Below, one piece after another: positions 47,104-59,343 of a DNA stretch of 64,000 bases. The notes under the pieces are model-generated. The model searched no databases. It had not been told where the DNA came from and saw nothing but the letters and a program-made list of their open reading frames with translations. Source of the DNA: Acholoe squamosa (taxonomy: Eukaryota > Annelida > Polychaeta > Phyllodocida > Polynoidae); assembly GCA_949317995.1 (NCBI GenBank), contig OX439037.1, positions 21,821,182 through 21,885,181 on the forward strand, given 5' to 3'. The translations under genes and the position numbers were made by a program. Position 1 is the first letter of the stretch, and each line of letters starts with the position of its first letter.

Positions 47104-47724
47104 GTGGGCAGATGAGGGAAAAGGGCCCTCCCTGTGGAATTTTTAGTACTGGATTTGGCCAATAGGCTACAAAGGCTAGGAACGTGAAAAATAGACCAAA
47201 AATAGCTTTTATGTACTTTTTTGCACAGAAAAATGTGGTTTTCTCAAAAACGTTCTATTTCCTAGAACTTCTGGTCTATGTGGAATGTTAATGGAACGTT
47301 CTGAGATCAAAAGAAGGCCTAAATAAGAGGCTTAATGTGTTGCCATGGCAACCAGAATTATATTCCAAATAGAAAAAAAAATAATGTCAACCAATAGAAG
47401 GATTCATGGTGATTTGTACACTGAAAAAAACCTAAAGATACCACTTCTAGCTCCAAATTTATGCCCAAATGTATGGAAAGGGATGGTCATTTTTTGACCG
47501 ATTATTTAAATCATTATGCTAATTAGATGCCTGATTTGATTAAAACAATGAATGATAGTGCTTATTGGCTGTATTAATAGAGTCATATCATTCTATTTTC
47601 GTGAAGCAATATCTCCAGGACTAGAAGGGCTATCTACAAGTGTTGTACCTCATTTTAAAGCTGATAACATCAATTTTAAATTTCATGTTTAACCTCGGAG
47701 GGCCCTTTCCCCTCATCTGTCCAC
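47104..47724. mobile_element. 621-bp inverted-repeat element with GTGGGCAGATGAGGG ends
   Basis: GTGGGCAGATGAGGGAAAAG plus GGCCCTCC at the left is mirrored by GGAGGGCC plus CTTTCCCCTCATCTGTCCAC at the right, over 28 bp with few mismatches. No clear target duplication and no ORF. Confidence 0.7.
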
Positions 47725-48049
47725 AGAGTCTGATGGCTTCCAAAGATGGCACAATAGGAATGCAGTTATGGACTCAAGACAGTCACTACCTCGTCTAAAA
47801 CGCATAGCATATAGTCTGACTACCGAGGGGAGAAGGCCGTCTTTGATCCTAAGCTGTAAGTTCCATGCAGACAGCATAGCCATCAGTATCATTAGATTTC
47901 TTAAACCTTACTTTTGCCTCACCAATCTGCATGGCGTATGTAAAGCCCATTAATGGTCCCATAGTTCGGTCATTCATTCACACAGAGGCCTTTCCAAGTT
48001 TTGTTCTGTATTAAACTCCCTCAGTATATATAATAAACCAGCATGATCC

Positions 48050-48250
48050 AGTTGGCCCAGGATGGCCCGATTCCTAGCTGTAGATCCAGTGGAGCGGAGG
48101 GTAGGCGGTCTGCAGGCCGGGCTGGCGGGAGGAGGGAGCCGGAGCTCGGCCAAATTGGATTAACTGGCCTCCTGGGTGGGGGTCGAGCGGTCAGACGGTG
48201 GATAAGGCTAATCCGCTAAACCAGGATTGGATCCGGGGGAAGTGAGGTGT
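48050..48250. promoter_or_regulatory. GC-rich patch with K50-homeodomain-type sites
   Basis: This 200-bp stretch is much richer in G+C than its AT-rich surroundings and has no ORF. It holds GGATTA (48157), TAATCC (48209) and GGATTG (48224), the core recognised by Otx/Gsc/Pitx-type homeodomains. It could be an enhancer, a CpG island or part of an unrecognised exon. Confidence 0.25.
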
Positions 48251-49219
48251 GATAGGGGTATAACAGGTCTAAACTGTAGCGCCATGATGGTGGCAGGGGT
48301 AATGCAGGAGATAATTAAAGGTATATGCCCATGTCACCCCCTATACACCCCCTCCCTACTTTGTATACGCATCTTTAATGATTAGTTTCACCGGATCTTG
48401 CTGATCAAGGCAGTGAGATAGAGGGTCTAAGAACATTCTAAGATGTCAAAGGGACAATATGAAAGATTACAGAAGATGCTTAGTTATATCTCTACACAAG
48501 GCAAGGTGCTGGTATCCAGTGAAGCCACTATACTGGTGAATACAAGTAGCATGTGGTATTGTATAGTCATAATATAGAGACCATAAGCCTACATACATAT
48601 AGGATTTAATCTTTTAGGGATAAGTGTTAGGTCCTGTTTGGGTGCAATCGTATTATGAACACAGCTTGGATATATAAGTCCTGTTGGGCATAAGCATTCG
48701 GATAGTACATGCTATAGAGTCAGTCCTTACCTAGATATATGACTTCCACATACAGGAGAGATAAGAAGAACAGTAGGCATATCCATCTCAATGGGTACAC
48801 CATACAGAAATCAGTTCAAAACAGGGACCGGGATGTCTTGCCAAATCTCGATACTAGGAAGTCACAATGTCCCTTTGTCAGTTCTAAGAATTACATGTGT
48901 CTCATGTCACTTTAGCCCCAAAAATACCCATGTCGATTTGCTTGGTCTGAGGCAATTTAAAAGAATCAACATTGGCAACTGGCTGGTGCTGTGCAATGTT
49001 TATTGTCTATTGAACTGATTAAATTGGGTACAAGTTACTCCCCAGCTAGCACAACCCGTGCACTTTACATCATTCTTACGTGAAAACTTATGTGATTTAC
49101 GTAAAAAAGACATAATTTGGATTAGTTGTGCTAGCAGGGTCTAAACAGTCACTTCAATATCTCTGTCAAATGGTCAAATGAAATCAGATCTCGATTTAGA
49201 AAGCCATTCTTATTGGTGC

Positions 49220-49740
49220 CTTGAATCAGGGGTGGGCATATCGCAAAGCGCTGGAGCAAACATAAATCGTTGTAGCAATGCATTTTCAATGGGATTGGTG
49301 GGCAAATCGCTCAAATTTGCAGCTTCTACTTGTCAAAATTGGTGTATTTTGGGGGTTTGGGGAGGCAAATTCCCCAGCACCCCCTCAACCCCCAACAAAA
49401 AAAAAGTTTTGTGTTTTACCTCTAAAGGTTATGTTCTATAGGATTTAAGGGGCAAGTTACTTTGAGGAAATTTTCAGATTCAACCTCAAACCATTAGTGC
49501 GGTTTTGGGGGTTTGGGTGGCAAATTGCTGCAAGAAAATTTTCAAATTTAATCTTATCACAATCCACCCCCCCCCCAGATACCTATAGATATCACAATCC
49601 ATCCCCCCTCCCAGAAATAGGTGTGTTATGGGAGATTTAGGGACAAATTGCTCTTGGAAATTTTTCAGAGTCTCTGTTCTAAATTGAGGTATTGTAGGGG
49701 ATAGGGAGGAGGCACTGCACCAAAACATTTTAGGCTCTAC
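49220..49740. repeat. Degenerate tandem repeat with GGGGGTTTGGG...GGCAAATT units
   Basis: Blocks of the form TTTTGGGGGTTTGGGGAGG, GCAAATT and GAAAATTTTCAGATT recur three to four times with heavy divergence. Within it ATCACAATCCACCC (about 49556) is repeated as ATCACAATCCATCC at about 49590. Confidence 0.5.
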
Positions 49741-52700
49741 CTCTACGGGAATATGCACCAGGAAAATTGTTGAATGTTTGATCTTCTTTATGCTATCAGG
49801 AGGAGGGTCTAAAATAGACAATAACGCTTGGCAGTTAAATAGCACCATGAGATCATATTATACATAAACCCCATGCATCATAGCGCACATCGCCCATAAC
49901 TAACATGTCTATGGATAAGTCGTGAACGAGTAACGCAGTGGCTAGAGATCACACAATAGCCTCTCTACGTAAGCTGAGAAAAGCCTAACGTGGCACTACT
50001 AGACCATTACTGTACCACTAGTACACCTCAAAGTAGTCCTCCCTGACAAACAGTTCTCCAGACCTACCTTAGTTCCTGTTAACTTTAGTCCCTTGTATTA
50101 AGGCTGTATGTGCTCTCCAGCACCCATTAAGTACATCCAAGTCCTCCTCCTGTGTGGGCTGTGTGGAGGTGTACAGGTGGTTACAGGCTGCAGGTGGGTG
50201 CTGGCACAGGTCTGGTACCGGGGGGGGGGGGTTACTCACCACATTCTACCTAAACATGTGAATACAGTTCCAATTCCAGATGTGGTTTAGACCCTAAATA
50301 ATAATGATTATCTGAAAATACTAAATGGTGTTATTAGGTCTAGTTTGTGAGGAACGTGGTATAATCAGGGCCCACATTGGCTTTATGTGTATATTCTACT
50401 TCCATGGAATTTCTCGATAAAGTATTATTCCTATTTTGTCCCCAATGGAAGGATATATACCCATGAATAACTTCTGATAATTATAAGGCCACCACTTTCC
50501 CCACTCTTCCCTGTTATCATTTGCTTTCAATTTTCCTTGATGCTGGTACATGTATTGTTCTTGGGTTTTTTTACGCTTAATCAGGGTGATGAATTCGAGG
50601 TGTGTTCAGACACGCTTACGACAGAAAATTTAGAGAGACCCCCCTCCATGGTCGATCTGGAGGAGGTCTATACTCCAGTGTATACTCATGGTTTCCTCCT
50701 CATGTAGACGGCGTAGGCCTATGTCTGTAAGCCACACTGGGGTTCAGTTATGGCATGCCGTTTTGTACTTTATATTGGTAATTAGGCCTATATTTTGTTT
50801 GTCTGATGAGGCAGTGTTAAGTAGGGCCATATATTGTGTTGTTTGATTGTAGGTTTAAAGTACGATGGTATGGTATAGAACGCTCTCAAGTGCCAGACAG
50901 CACGTGTGTCTATATGTGCTCTGCACAGTGCTGGTTATTGGTCCAATGTTTTATGCCTTTAGTTTTTCAAGTAAAATTGGTATACACTTCTAGTATGTGA
51001 ATATTGATTCATGGATTTGAAGAAACAGTGACATGCAATGGAGTTCATGTATAGGAGCAATGCTGAAAGCACCCTGAAGACCCTTGAAATATGCCAGTAG
51101 TCAACTATTATACTATGCATTACAATTTGAATGGGCAAGAGTAGATGGAAATTATTTGAAAACTAATATGGGCATAGTCAATGCCTTTAAGGTCAAATAA
51201 TGTATTGGATGTATGAATATACTTGTAACACATAATAATCGGGTCTGGAGGTGCCTTGTGGGTTCTGGCCGTTTAACTCTACACTTTACAATTCACTGCT
51301 GTATTGAAAAGTTAACTTCCACTGGCCAGAAGCCAATGCAATATTAATAAAGCACAATGGTCGTATTCAGCATAACCACTTGGCTTACTCTATACAAGTA
51401 CATATGAAGTACCCTGGTATAAACATTGTATATGGACTTAATTGAATAGGTCTTCATAGACCATTTTATAAGATCAGCGAAACGTTCTATAGCTCCATCA
51501 AAACATAAGACTGATAGATGTATGCCAACCATTTTGTCCGAGTCACACCGAAGAATTCATGATTTCATCTGGAGTTGGAACCAAACAGAATTATTCAGAT
51601 AGTAAACAACGATGTTTGAATTCCATTTATACATTGTAACACCCATATTGTATTCTTCTAGCGTCACCTGCATCTACCAACATGTTCAATCTAACTGGTA
51701 ATTCCGAAGACCTCACCAAGGGGCTGGAGGTAGATTAAGAAAAAAAATGCATTATAAGAGACTTAATTCTTGGAGGGAAAGTTAAGTGTAAAACCCTTGT
51801 CCATTGTCTTAATATGTGTACACACTGGAGGCGGCTGTAGGTGTGTGGGAGGCCACCTTTAATAAACCTCTTAGGGCTGCACAGTGTTTTAGTACACATC
51901 ATTTTGTACTCATGATACATGAAGGCTGCCACGGTGAGTTACTCGCCACACTTATAAATTCATTTATCATGTCAGAATATATACGACAAACCCCTTCTAT
52001 AAATGACAGGACTATCATCAGTGTGCCCTTGTTGAGGTGCCCTGTAAGGTTTTGATTAACTCTTTCATCATCAATAAATGCTGGTGGGTCTACTCGTATT
52101 GGTGCATTATGTTGGGCCTTTGGGGCCATATAGAGTGAGCATAATCCATCAACTTAGCCATTCTGTGCTGCATTCATGAACCCTCATGCATATAGGCATC
52201 ATGTGCAGCACTGAGACCATACGACCCTTAAAGGGTTAATGAATCCAGGGGGCACTGTCTACATGATGACCGTGTAGTGAGTGTGGGCTGTAGCGCTAAG
52301 GTATTTTGGTGGATACACTTGTATAGAAGCTAGCTGCAAGGACCCTGATCCATGCTTCAATAGCACTATAGCCGTTAACAAGTGATCTACCCATAGTACC
52401 CTTATATCAACAATTCTACAGCCTGCAGGGAACACGTAGAGCTGTTATTGGTCATTGTGTAATGGCACCTATTTTGTCCCCATTTGACTCAACTTGCTCC
52501 ACAGGGCCGTAGGCGTAGGATGCTCATACAAGACTGTTGCTTATTTGCGACCCTTGTAATTGCAGACCAATTCGCTTTTGCATCGAGGCAATCTATGATT
52601 CCTTATGGTGAATGCCTTTGTTGACATATCGCTGAAATCAATTACTTCCCTATAAGTTATACTAAGCACTACAACTTGCAGAGAGCCATTCGCCCAGCGT

Positions 52701-53857
52701 GTTTTCTGCCTGAGGGTCTAACACAAAATATCAACATGCACCAAAGCTAGCCGCCAAAGTATGTACACATGAAGGGAATAGGCAGCTTTAATCCTGTAAG
52801 GGCTTTAAGGTGCATTAACGCATTATACATCCACAATATGCATGAGTGACTCAACAGGGCTGCATTTATGCATTTTGCTGATCCTTCAAGGTTCATGTAT
52901 TCTACCAATGTTTGTGGCCCATACAAGATAATAACTCATTCTGAATCAGCTAATGCAGCAAGACGTCAAAGGGACATGAATCTTCAGGCATCATGTGGGT
53001 CTTAAAGGTGTACATATAAGCATAATCCATGGAAGCATCATGTCGACCCTACAGGGTTAAGATCTCATGAATGGTTAGTGTGATGTACTGGTCGGAGCAG
53101 CGCTTGAGATCATTACGTGTATACTCGTCAGTACTGCCTTTGTGCAATAGGACAAAAAAGAGAAAAGGTACGTAAATCTAGAGGTCTTGTATGACCCTTA
53201 AAACTGTGATTCATTTCTAACTGGTTCGGTTCATGTGCCTTTTGAAGCATGTGGCTATAGTCAGTTGATCAGTGAGGTGATTGACATGGTTTATTTAATA
53301 CTGATTGTGATCAAAGCTGTAGATCCGATTATTCTCCTCTAAAAGGTTCAATGCCCTATAACAGTAGAGTATATAGGTCTATATTCATTTTGCCTTCATG
53401 GCGGAAAGACATTCCACAATTATATTGAGTACAATTGTTTCAAAAAGCAGGAAGGACATGTATCTGTTCTGGAAGGAGTAATCTGTTGGTCAGGCCAAGT
53501 ATGTCGGACTATCCGCTTATGCATGTTTAGAATGTTGCCAAGTAAGAATATCCCATGGCAAGTATGGAGATCATACTTGTGGCTATCAAGTATGATCTGC
53601 CACAATGCAGTATGGTTAGGTAACAAACGATGTGTTCCTCTTGAATGCATGGTGTGCAGATCTAAACTAGACTAGTCAAATTCTACCTTTTTCGCCTTCC
53701 TAGCCAGGCCTCTGAATTAACCAGAAATCAGTGCAAACCCACAAGCCATGGGAGCATCTCATGGGAGACCTGATTGGAAAATTGGCCCAAAATAGCAAAG
53801 AACAGCCCCATAAAGATTAATACTTTTTTCCTTTCAAAAATTAACAAAGATTCTAGA

Positions 53858-53925
53858 ATAGGCCCTGTTTCCTAGGTAGGGTCGGGTAACCTGACACATA
53901 ATATTTCTTTGCCTTGTTATGGCCA
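53858..53925. mobile_element. Probable end fragment of the TAGGCC element family
   Basis: The segment holds GGTAGGGTCGGGTAACCTG and then a T-rich stretch ending in TTTCTTTGCC. On the opposite strand this resembles the ACCCGACCGACCCTA end block of the three longer copies. Only one end is present. Confidence 0.35.
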
Positions 53926-55214
53926 TTATATTTACTGACATAATCTTTCCTGGTTCGCGTGACCCTAGAGCAGACTTTGGCGTTGATTATGGTATGATGA
54001 TGTTGTAATCATGGTCAATATTATTGATAAAGGGCCATATTGTTACAGACTAAGTCGATGTTATATAGCAGGTATTCAGTGGTATAATAAGGTACGGTGT
54101 CCCGTATAGCCGATTCGGATTGTTGGTCAATATGCTCAAAACCAAATGATCTGTGTGGTGGTTTATTGTTGGTGCATTAACCCCCCCCCCATATTTGATA
54201 GGATGTTTAAGTATAGCGTCATTAACAGTTCATCACTGTTTATCGGGATATTAACATCCTGGTTGAAGCTTTTATCTTTTGGCAACAAGACTGATTAAGG
54301 TTTCATCTTCTTGGGTCAACATAATACCCCAAGGAAGGGCCACCCACACTATTTTGTTCTTTTCTGTAGGTTCAGCATATAATATCATATTGTTAAGGAA
54401 GTTCCCAATTCTACGAGAGGCACTCAGCAGTCACTCAGCACTATGGCATGAGCGTGTTATGGCGAACATGTGACTGTAATTATTTGTTTGCTTTTTTTGT
54501 TTATTTTTTTTATCATTATTGTATTACAGTTCTCCAACTACTAAATGAATGTATTCTGTCACATTAAGGTATAATTAATCAAAGAAACATTGAAAAACAA
54601 TATAATAAATCCGTGGTTTATTTATCTTTTAATAGCCTTAAAATAATTCATCAATAGTCTATTGAATATGGTGGGAAAGCATACACAATATGTACATCTA
54701 CATGTGTTGGTAAGATCATTGCGAGAAAATAGTAATCAAATCGACATCAATCTGCGTATTGTAAATGTTTTTTCCACATGTGTTGCTCAATGTGTAGGCA
54801 TGTTTGTTATTCCCACAGGTGACGGTATGCACTGTATGACTGAAACCTGTAAAGAAAGGGTTGGGAATAGCGTAGTTAGTCCGTTTGCTTACATGGCTAT
54901 TGTGAGTACTGGAGGGTGTTGCACATAGAGGAAAAAGTAGTTTTGCCTAAGAAGTGCCTCACCTTCAGCTGTCACTTTCTTTTCAATCCTGACTTTTTTT
55001 CATGTTGCACAGAAGTGCCCATGTCAGTCAGTAGAAGAACATTTCAAGAGAGATGACAGCTACTTAAAAGGGCCAATACATAAAGTATGTCACACTGGAG
55101 GGAGTGGGGGGCATCCATGGCTCCTATACATTTCTATAGTAAAAGTGTGACAAAGGGGTGGGGGGGTCCAAAAAAGCCTAAGAAAGAGTGACATAATTTA
55201 TGGATCCGCCCAAA

Positions 55215-55440
55215 GAAGAGCACTATAAAAAGAGTCATACAGCAAGGTACTGGCTTGTGCAATACACACTCTTTCTGAACAAGGCAGGTGGCTTTTCAGT
55301 CTAATGTGGTGAGTACAAGTTGAATAGTGAAGCAGCATGACTTTTAATTTTAACATAAGAGGGTACCTACTTAGTGCTCTCTTCAGCTTATGTGCAACAG
55401 CCTCCTGAGCTGTTTTAAGAATCACGTTATTTCGAGGTGA
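55215..55440. mobile_element. Single-end relative of the 17838-18198 element
   Basis: It shares with 18060-18200 the blocks ACAAGGCAGGTGGCTTTT, AATGTGGTGAGTACAAGT, GCAGCATGACTTT, AAGAGGG and GCAACAGCCTCC, in the same order and orientation. The copies are clearly diverged. It is non-coding. Confidence 0.5.
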
Positions 55441-56427
55441 ATTGTGATATTAGCCTATGTATACTGCTAGATGTTGCGGCTCACCAGAGAAAGAAATAAG
55501 AGATTGTATCCATTAGTGCCGTCAAAAGTAGATGTAAATTAAATAGGAGACTTCTATCACACTCAACAAGGGTGGGTATGAAAGAAAAGGAATCTCCAAA
55601 TCTATCTCTACCTGAAATGCATTATTCTAATTGATACTCTAAACTATGTATTATTGAAATATGCACTTTCGATCGTTCCTGGGTTAGCAACTACTGTTCA
55701 GCATTAATGAGTTAATATCCAAATTATATAAACCTACCTACCATTGATAGCATTTTGCGCTATTCCTTATTAGTCCAAGCCCTTCACAAGGTTGAACTGA
55801 CTCTGGGAGCATTCCAGGTATAACGTGTGTTAACTCCATTGGCATGGAGCTTCTTCCAGGTGAATAGGCCTCAAAATGAGAGCTTTTATCAGCACACCTG
55901 TACTCCACCTGTTTATATATATTTGGACATAGAGGGGCCCAAGCCTTTTTGACCAAACTACTTCACCTGCACCTTTCCAATACAAACCACTTAGGCTGAA
56001 GAAATAGGTGCTTTGTAACCAAAGTGGACCGGAAGGGTAAGCCAGTGGCACATATATAGGCTAAATGTATGGGTCATTCTCAGCGATAATTGTAAGTTTA
56101 TTATGAACCACTAGCCTACTTCCACGTGGCCAGCCCATCTATATTACTAGGTATTGATGGCAGTATTAAAGTACATTATACCCTGATCGATGATAAGAGA
56201 GTTATTGTGATCTGCTTACACATAACTCCATCTTACTTCTTATGTTGTGGGGCAAGTGAATGCAATATGAGAGGTTCTGAACGTGCCACTGCCTATTTGT
56301 AACATCTAACCTTGATGCAATGTAGCCTACGATTGAAATATTCATGATTTGATAGTATATATCTACCTTGTCACAAAGGCCAAACCAGAGGAGCAATTAA
56401 TTTTTGAAAAGTAAAAACTATATATAA

Positions 56428-57581
56428 TAATTCCGTCCCAACCGGGGTACTGCGTCAATGTGCTCAAAGACATGTATATATATCGGGATGAAGGTCACGT
56501 GACCACAGCCTATTTTATAGACTTTACAAAGGCATTTGACTGTGTCTATCATGTAATTCTACTAAATAAGTTAAACCTCCTAAACATACCGAGATATTAC
56601 AAGAAATGGTTGAAGGGTTACCTGAGTAACAGATCACGTGTAACGATTGCTAATGGATCGCGGTCAACAGCAGATAGTGTCCGTTTTGGAGTCCCACAGG
56701 GCTCCATCTTGGGCCCGTTGCTTTTTGTCCTCTTTATTAACGACCTCCCGGATGTCCTAATTCACTCCAAATGCATAATGCATGCAGATGACGTACTTTT
56801 ATATTGTTCACATGAAAATCATATGGAAGCAAACAGACTGCTCCAAGCTGACCTGCAGAATGTCCATAACTGGTGCTGTCGTAATTTCATGACCGTGAAC
56901 ACAAAGAAAAGCATGGTGATGTATTTCAGTGCTGGTAATAGAATCGATAGACTAGCTGGACCCAACCTCTTTTTGGGTGGTAAACAGCTCCCAATTTTTA
57001 AGTCATACTGTTACTTGTGCGTCGAATTGGATTGTAAACTAAGTGTTGCAAGCCAAATAACCAAAATCAAAAAAGGGCTAGGTAACAAAATGTACAAACT
57101 AAACAAGCTGCGAAAATTTATACCAGGCGACCACTGTATTACAATTTACAAGAGAACAATTGTTCCTACACTAGAGTATTGCTCATTCTACACAGGTAGT
57201 GGGCACAAGTCTGAACTTGACAAATTACAGCACTTGCAAAATCGGGCACTCAGAATATGCCTAAGGCTGCAGGTATGAGATGTATCAATCCATGAGCTGC
57301 ACTCTCGGTGTGATGTAGACCTGTTGCATACACGTCGTCAGGTTCAACTCCTGTTGACTATGTGGAAACTAAGTCAATCAGGTCAGGGAATAATAATTGA
57401 AAATATAAGAACTCGTGGTGACAGGAAGATAAAATTTACTCGGAGATGTGCACGAACAACCTTTTACTAAAGGTGTCCGTACTACCGGGGTGGTAGCCTA
57501 TGGAACAAATTGACCTATCAACAACAACATGTGAATAGTAAACTAAAATTCAGAGCAATCGCAAATCCACACTGTGCCTAA
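56428..57581 (+). pseudogene. Reverse transcriptase fragment with frameshift and stop codons
   Basis: It opens in one frame with FRPNRGT, then shifts near 56470 into the main frame (to 57278). That frame shows FIDFTKAFDCVYH, FGVPQGSILGPLLF and MHADDVLLY, where the usual YADD is HADD. The family's C-terminal QHLQNRALRICLRL follows. A stop at 57277-57279 and another at about 57468 interrupt the C-terminal region, which continues recognisably (VSIHELHSRCDVDLLHTRR) to about 57581. The endonuclease half is absent. The protein cannot be functional. Confidence 0.88.
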
Positions 57582-57723
57582 ATTAGTACCCATCGTTCAA
57601 ATTGTTTTCTCAATCCATATTGCCTAGTTTAATTATTGTATGTATTCAATTTATTGTATGTACTTAATCTATATTTATGTACCACTAGCAGATAAATGTA
57701 ACGCTGACGGTACCCAAAAAAAA

Positions 57724-57739
57724 CGTTCTTCTGAGAACG
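57724..57739 (+). other. 3'-terminal stem-loop of the truncated retrotransposon
   Basis: CGTTCT pairs with AGAACG across a TCTG loop, 10 bp before AATAAA. LINE reverse transcriptases often recognise such 3' hairpins. Confidence 0.5.
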
Positions 57740-57766
57740 AAAAGTACCCAATAAATTCAATTAAAT

Positions 57767-58435
57767 GGTGGTGTTCCCTTCTCTCTCTCGGAGCATAAAT
57801 TTGCATCTTTAAATGTCATTTATAAACTCACGTAACTCAAATTCCTAATGCTCAACCCCAAAGCTATTACATACGTTTCATAGTACAATGTAGTATCTAT
57901 CGTTTAAGCCTTGATTAACATTTTAACTGATTTATCGTTAAATCACTATTTCTTCTGTGGTATGGAATTTATCACCATTGAGGAGTAGCAATGGTGGATG
58001 ATACTTTCCATATGTTATGCATATCTAGTAAAGGGGCCAAAGCCATGATAACCCAATCAAGAGGCTCCAGAGAGAATCTGAAACCCGTGTGCCATCTGTA
58101 GGAATGAGGACGAACTATGTTAGGGACCATAGCGGTGATTGTAAAGTACCAAGTACATGTATAATTATAGTTGTCAAATCAATTTCTTTTTGTGCATAAC
58201 TTGAACCGAAAAGAGGAAGGTACTTTCTGGCAGCATTATGGAATGTGTAAACCACGCAAGAAAGACATTTGTTGTCCCTGCTTATTGTAGATTGTTTTAG
58301 ACACTCAATGTCTGTTGGTTATTTCATATTATATCATGGTTATCGAGTTTCAGAACGATTTTGGGTGCCCAAACTGGATAATATGGACCCATCTATAGTG
58401 AGATAGAGGCATTGTAAGACCTGTCATGCCATCTG
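57767..58435. other. Intergenic, nothing identified
   Basis: No ORF or inverted repeat was recognised. Confidence 0.45.
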
Positions 58436-58739
58436 CACTGAAAACATGGAAGATCTGAAACTAGTCAGCCATGACCACTTTAGGTCCTCAAGTTGACAAT
58501 ACCTAAAACTACAACTTTAGGTAGTCAAAATGACAACTTTAGGTCGTCATTCTGACAACCTGAGTCATCAACATGATGACTCTGTACTGTCAGTATTGTC
58601 ATCCTGACAACTCAGGTCATCATGATGATGACCTAAAGTCATAATTTTGACTACCTAAAGTTGTAGTTTTAGGTATCGTCAACTTGAGGACCTAAAGTGG
58701 TCACCGCTGACTAGTTTCGGATCTTCCATGTTTTCAGTG
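58436..58739. mobile_element. 304-bp near-complete palindrome (fold-back element)
   Basis: It begins CACTGAAAACATGGAAGATC and ends with the inverse. Matching continues inward through ACTAGTCAG, GACCACTTTAGGTCCTCAAG, TTGACRATACCTAAAACTAC and AACTTTAGGTAGTCAAAAT to near the centre. Almost the whole length can form one hairpin. There is no ORF. Confidence 0.85.
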
Positions 58740-58777
58740 TGGTGTGTAGTGAATGGACTCCACTATGATATAAATGC

Positions 58778-58897
58778 AATATGTGATGAATAGACTTGAA
58801 CAAATGCCTTTCAGGGGCTTGATAGAGGCACTCCGCTTCGCACCGTGCCTCTATCATCCCCTTAAGGGCATTCGTTCAAATCTATTCATCATATATT
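58778..58897. repeat. 120-bp hairpin beside the 304-bp palindrome
   Basis: AATATGTGATGAATAGACTT, AATGCCTTTCAGGGG and TGATAGAGGCAC on the left face their inverse on the right, ending ATTCATCATATATT. The loop is CTCCGCTTCGCAC-like. An A run (58906-58926) and (TA)n follow directly. Confidence 0.8.
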
Positions 58898-58905
58898 ACA
58901 TTCCT

Positions 58906-58926
58906 AAAAAAAAAAAAAAAAAAAAA
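58906..58926. repeat. Poly-A run
   Basis: Twenty-one A residues immediately after the hairpin. Confidence 0.9.
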
Positions 58927-58944
58927 CCTGTGGGCGTGCACGTG

Positions 58945-58946
<2 letters not shown>

Positions 58947-58997
<51 letters not shown>
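58947..58997. repeat. (TA)n microsatellite
   Basis: About 25 perfect TA units. Confidence 0.97.
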
Positions 58998-59000
<3 letters not shown>

Positions 59001-59343
59001 TGCTCATTTTTTTGTTGTTAAGGTGTCCCTTTTTAGGAAGGACGGGCATCACTCTGTCACCTTTACTGTATGAATCAGTGTACTGGGAATTTTTGAAACT
59101 GTCTCCACCTTTCAATTTAAAAGAGTCAACTGCATTGCCAGTGTCAATTTTAAAACACACGCGTTAGAGCATTATGTTTTACCCATGTCTATGCAAGTGC
59201 AATCAATCATAAAGAAATACCTCTCAATAGCAGTATCTTATAAGCGTATAGTTTATTCAATATTCATCTTACTAGGCAATAAAGTTAACATTTGACAGCC
59301 AACATATGAAGTATAAGCCACTATACCCTAGCCATAGCTTTGA

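Larger units (their letters stand above)
49741..56427. other. Intergenic, no gene identified
   Basis: It contains several degenerate GCATTAATGC/CCTTAAAGGGTTAA modules (about 52020-52260 and 52775-53065) and two element fragments (53858-53925 and 55215-55440). No coding frame was judged real. Confidence 0.45.
56428..57766 (+). mobile_element. 5'-truncated, decayed CR1/Jockey-group retrotransposon copy
   Basis: Similarity to a reverse transcriptase starts abruptly at about 56428 with FRPNRGT and runs to the 3' end, so the copy is 5'-truncated. After the coding remnant come a stem-loop (57724-57739), AATAAA at 57750 and a short TTCAATTAAA tail. 5' truncation is the usual outcome of incomplete target-primed reverse transcription. 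Confidence 0.85.

Noticed and set aside
49920-49990. Possible tRNA-derived SINE (GTGGCTAGAGATC-like A box)
   Set aside because: No matching B box (GGTTCGAATC-like) at the right distance and no tail.
54662-54928. 88-codon plus-strand frame with several cysteines
   Set aside because: No domain, signal peptide or splice context could be supported.
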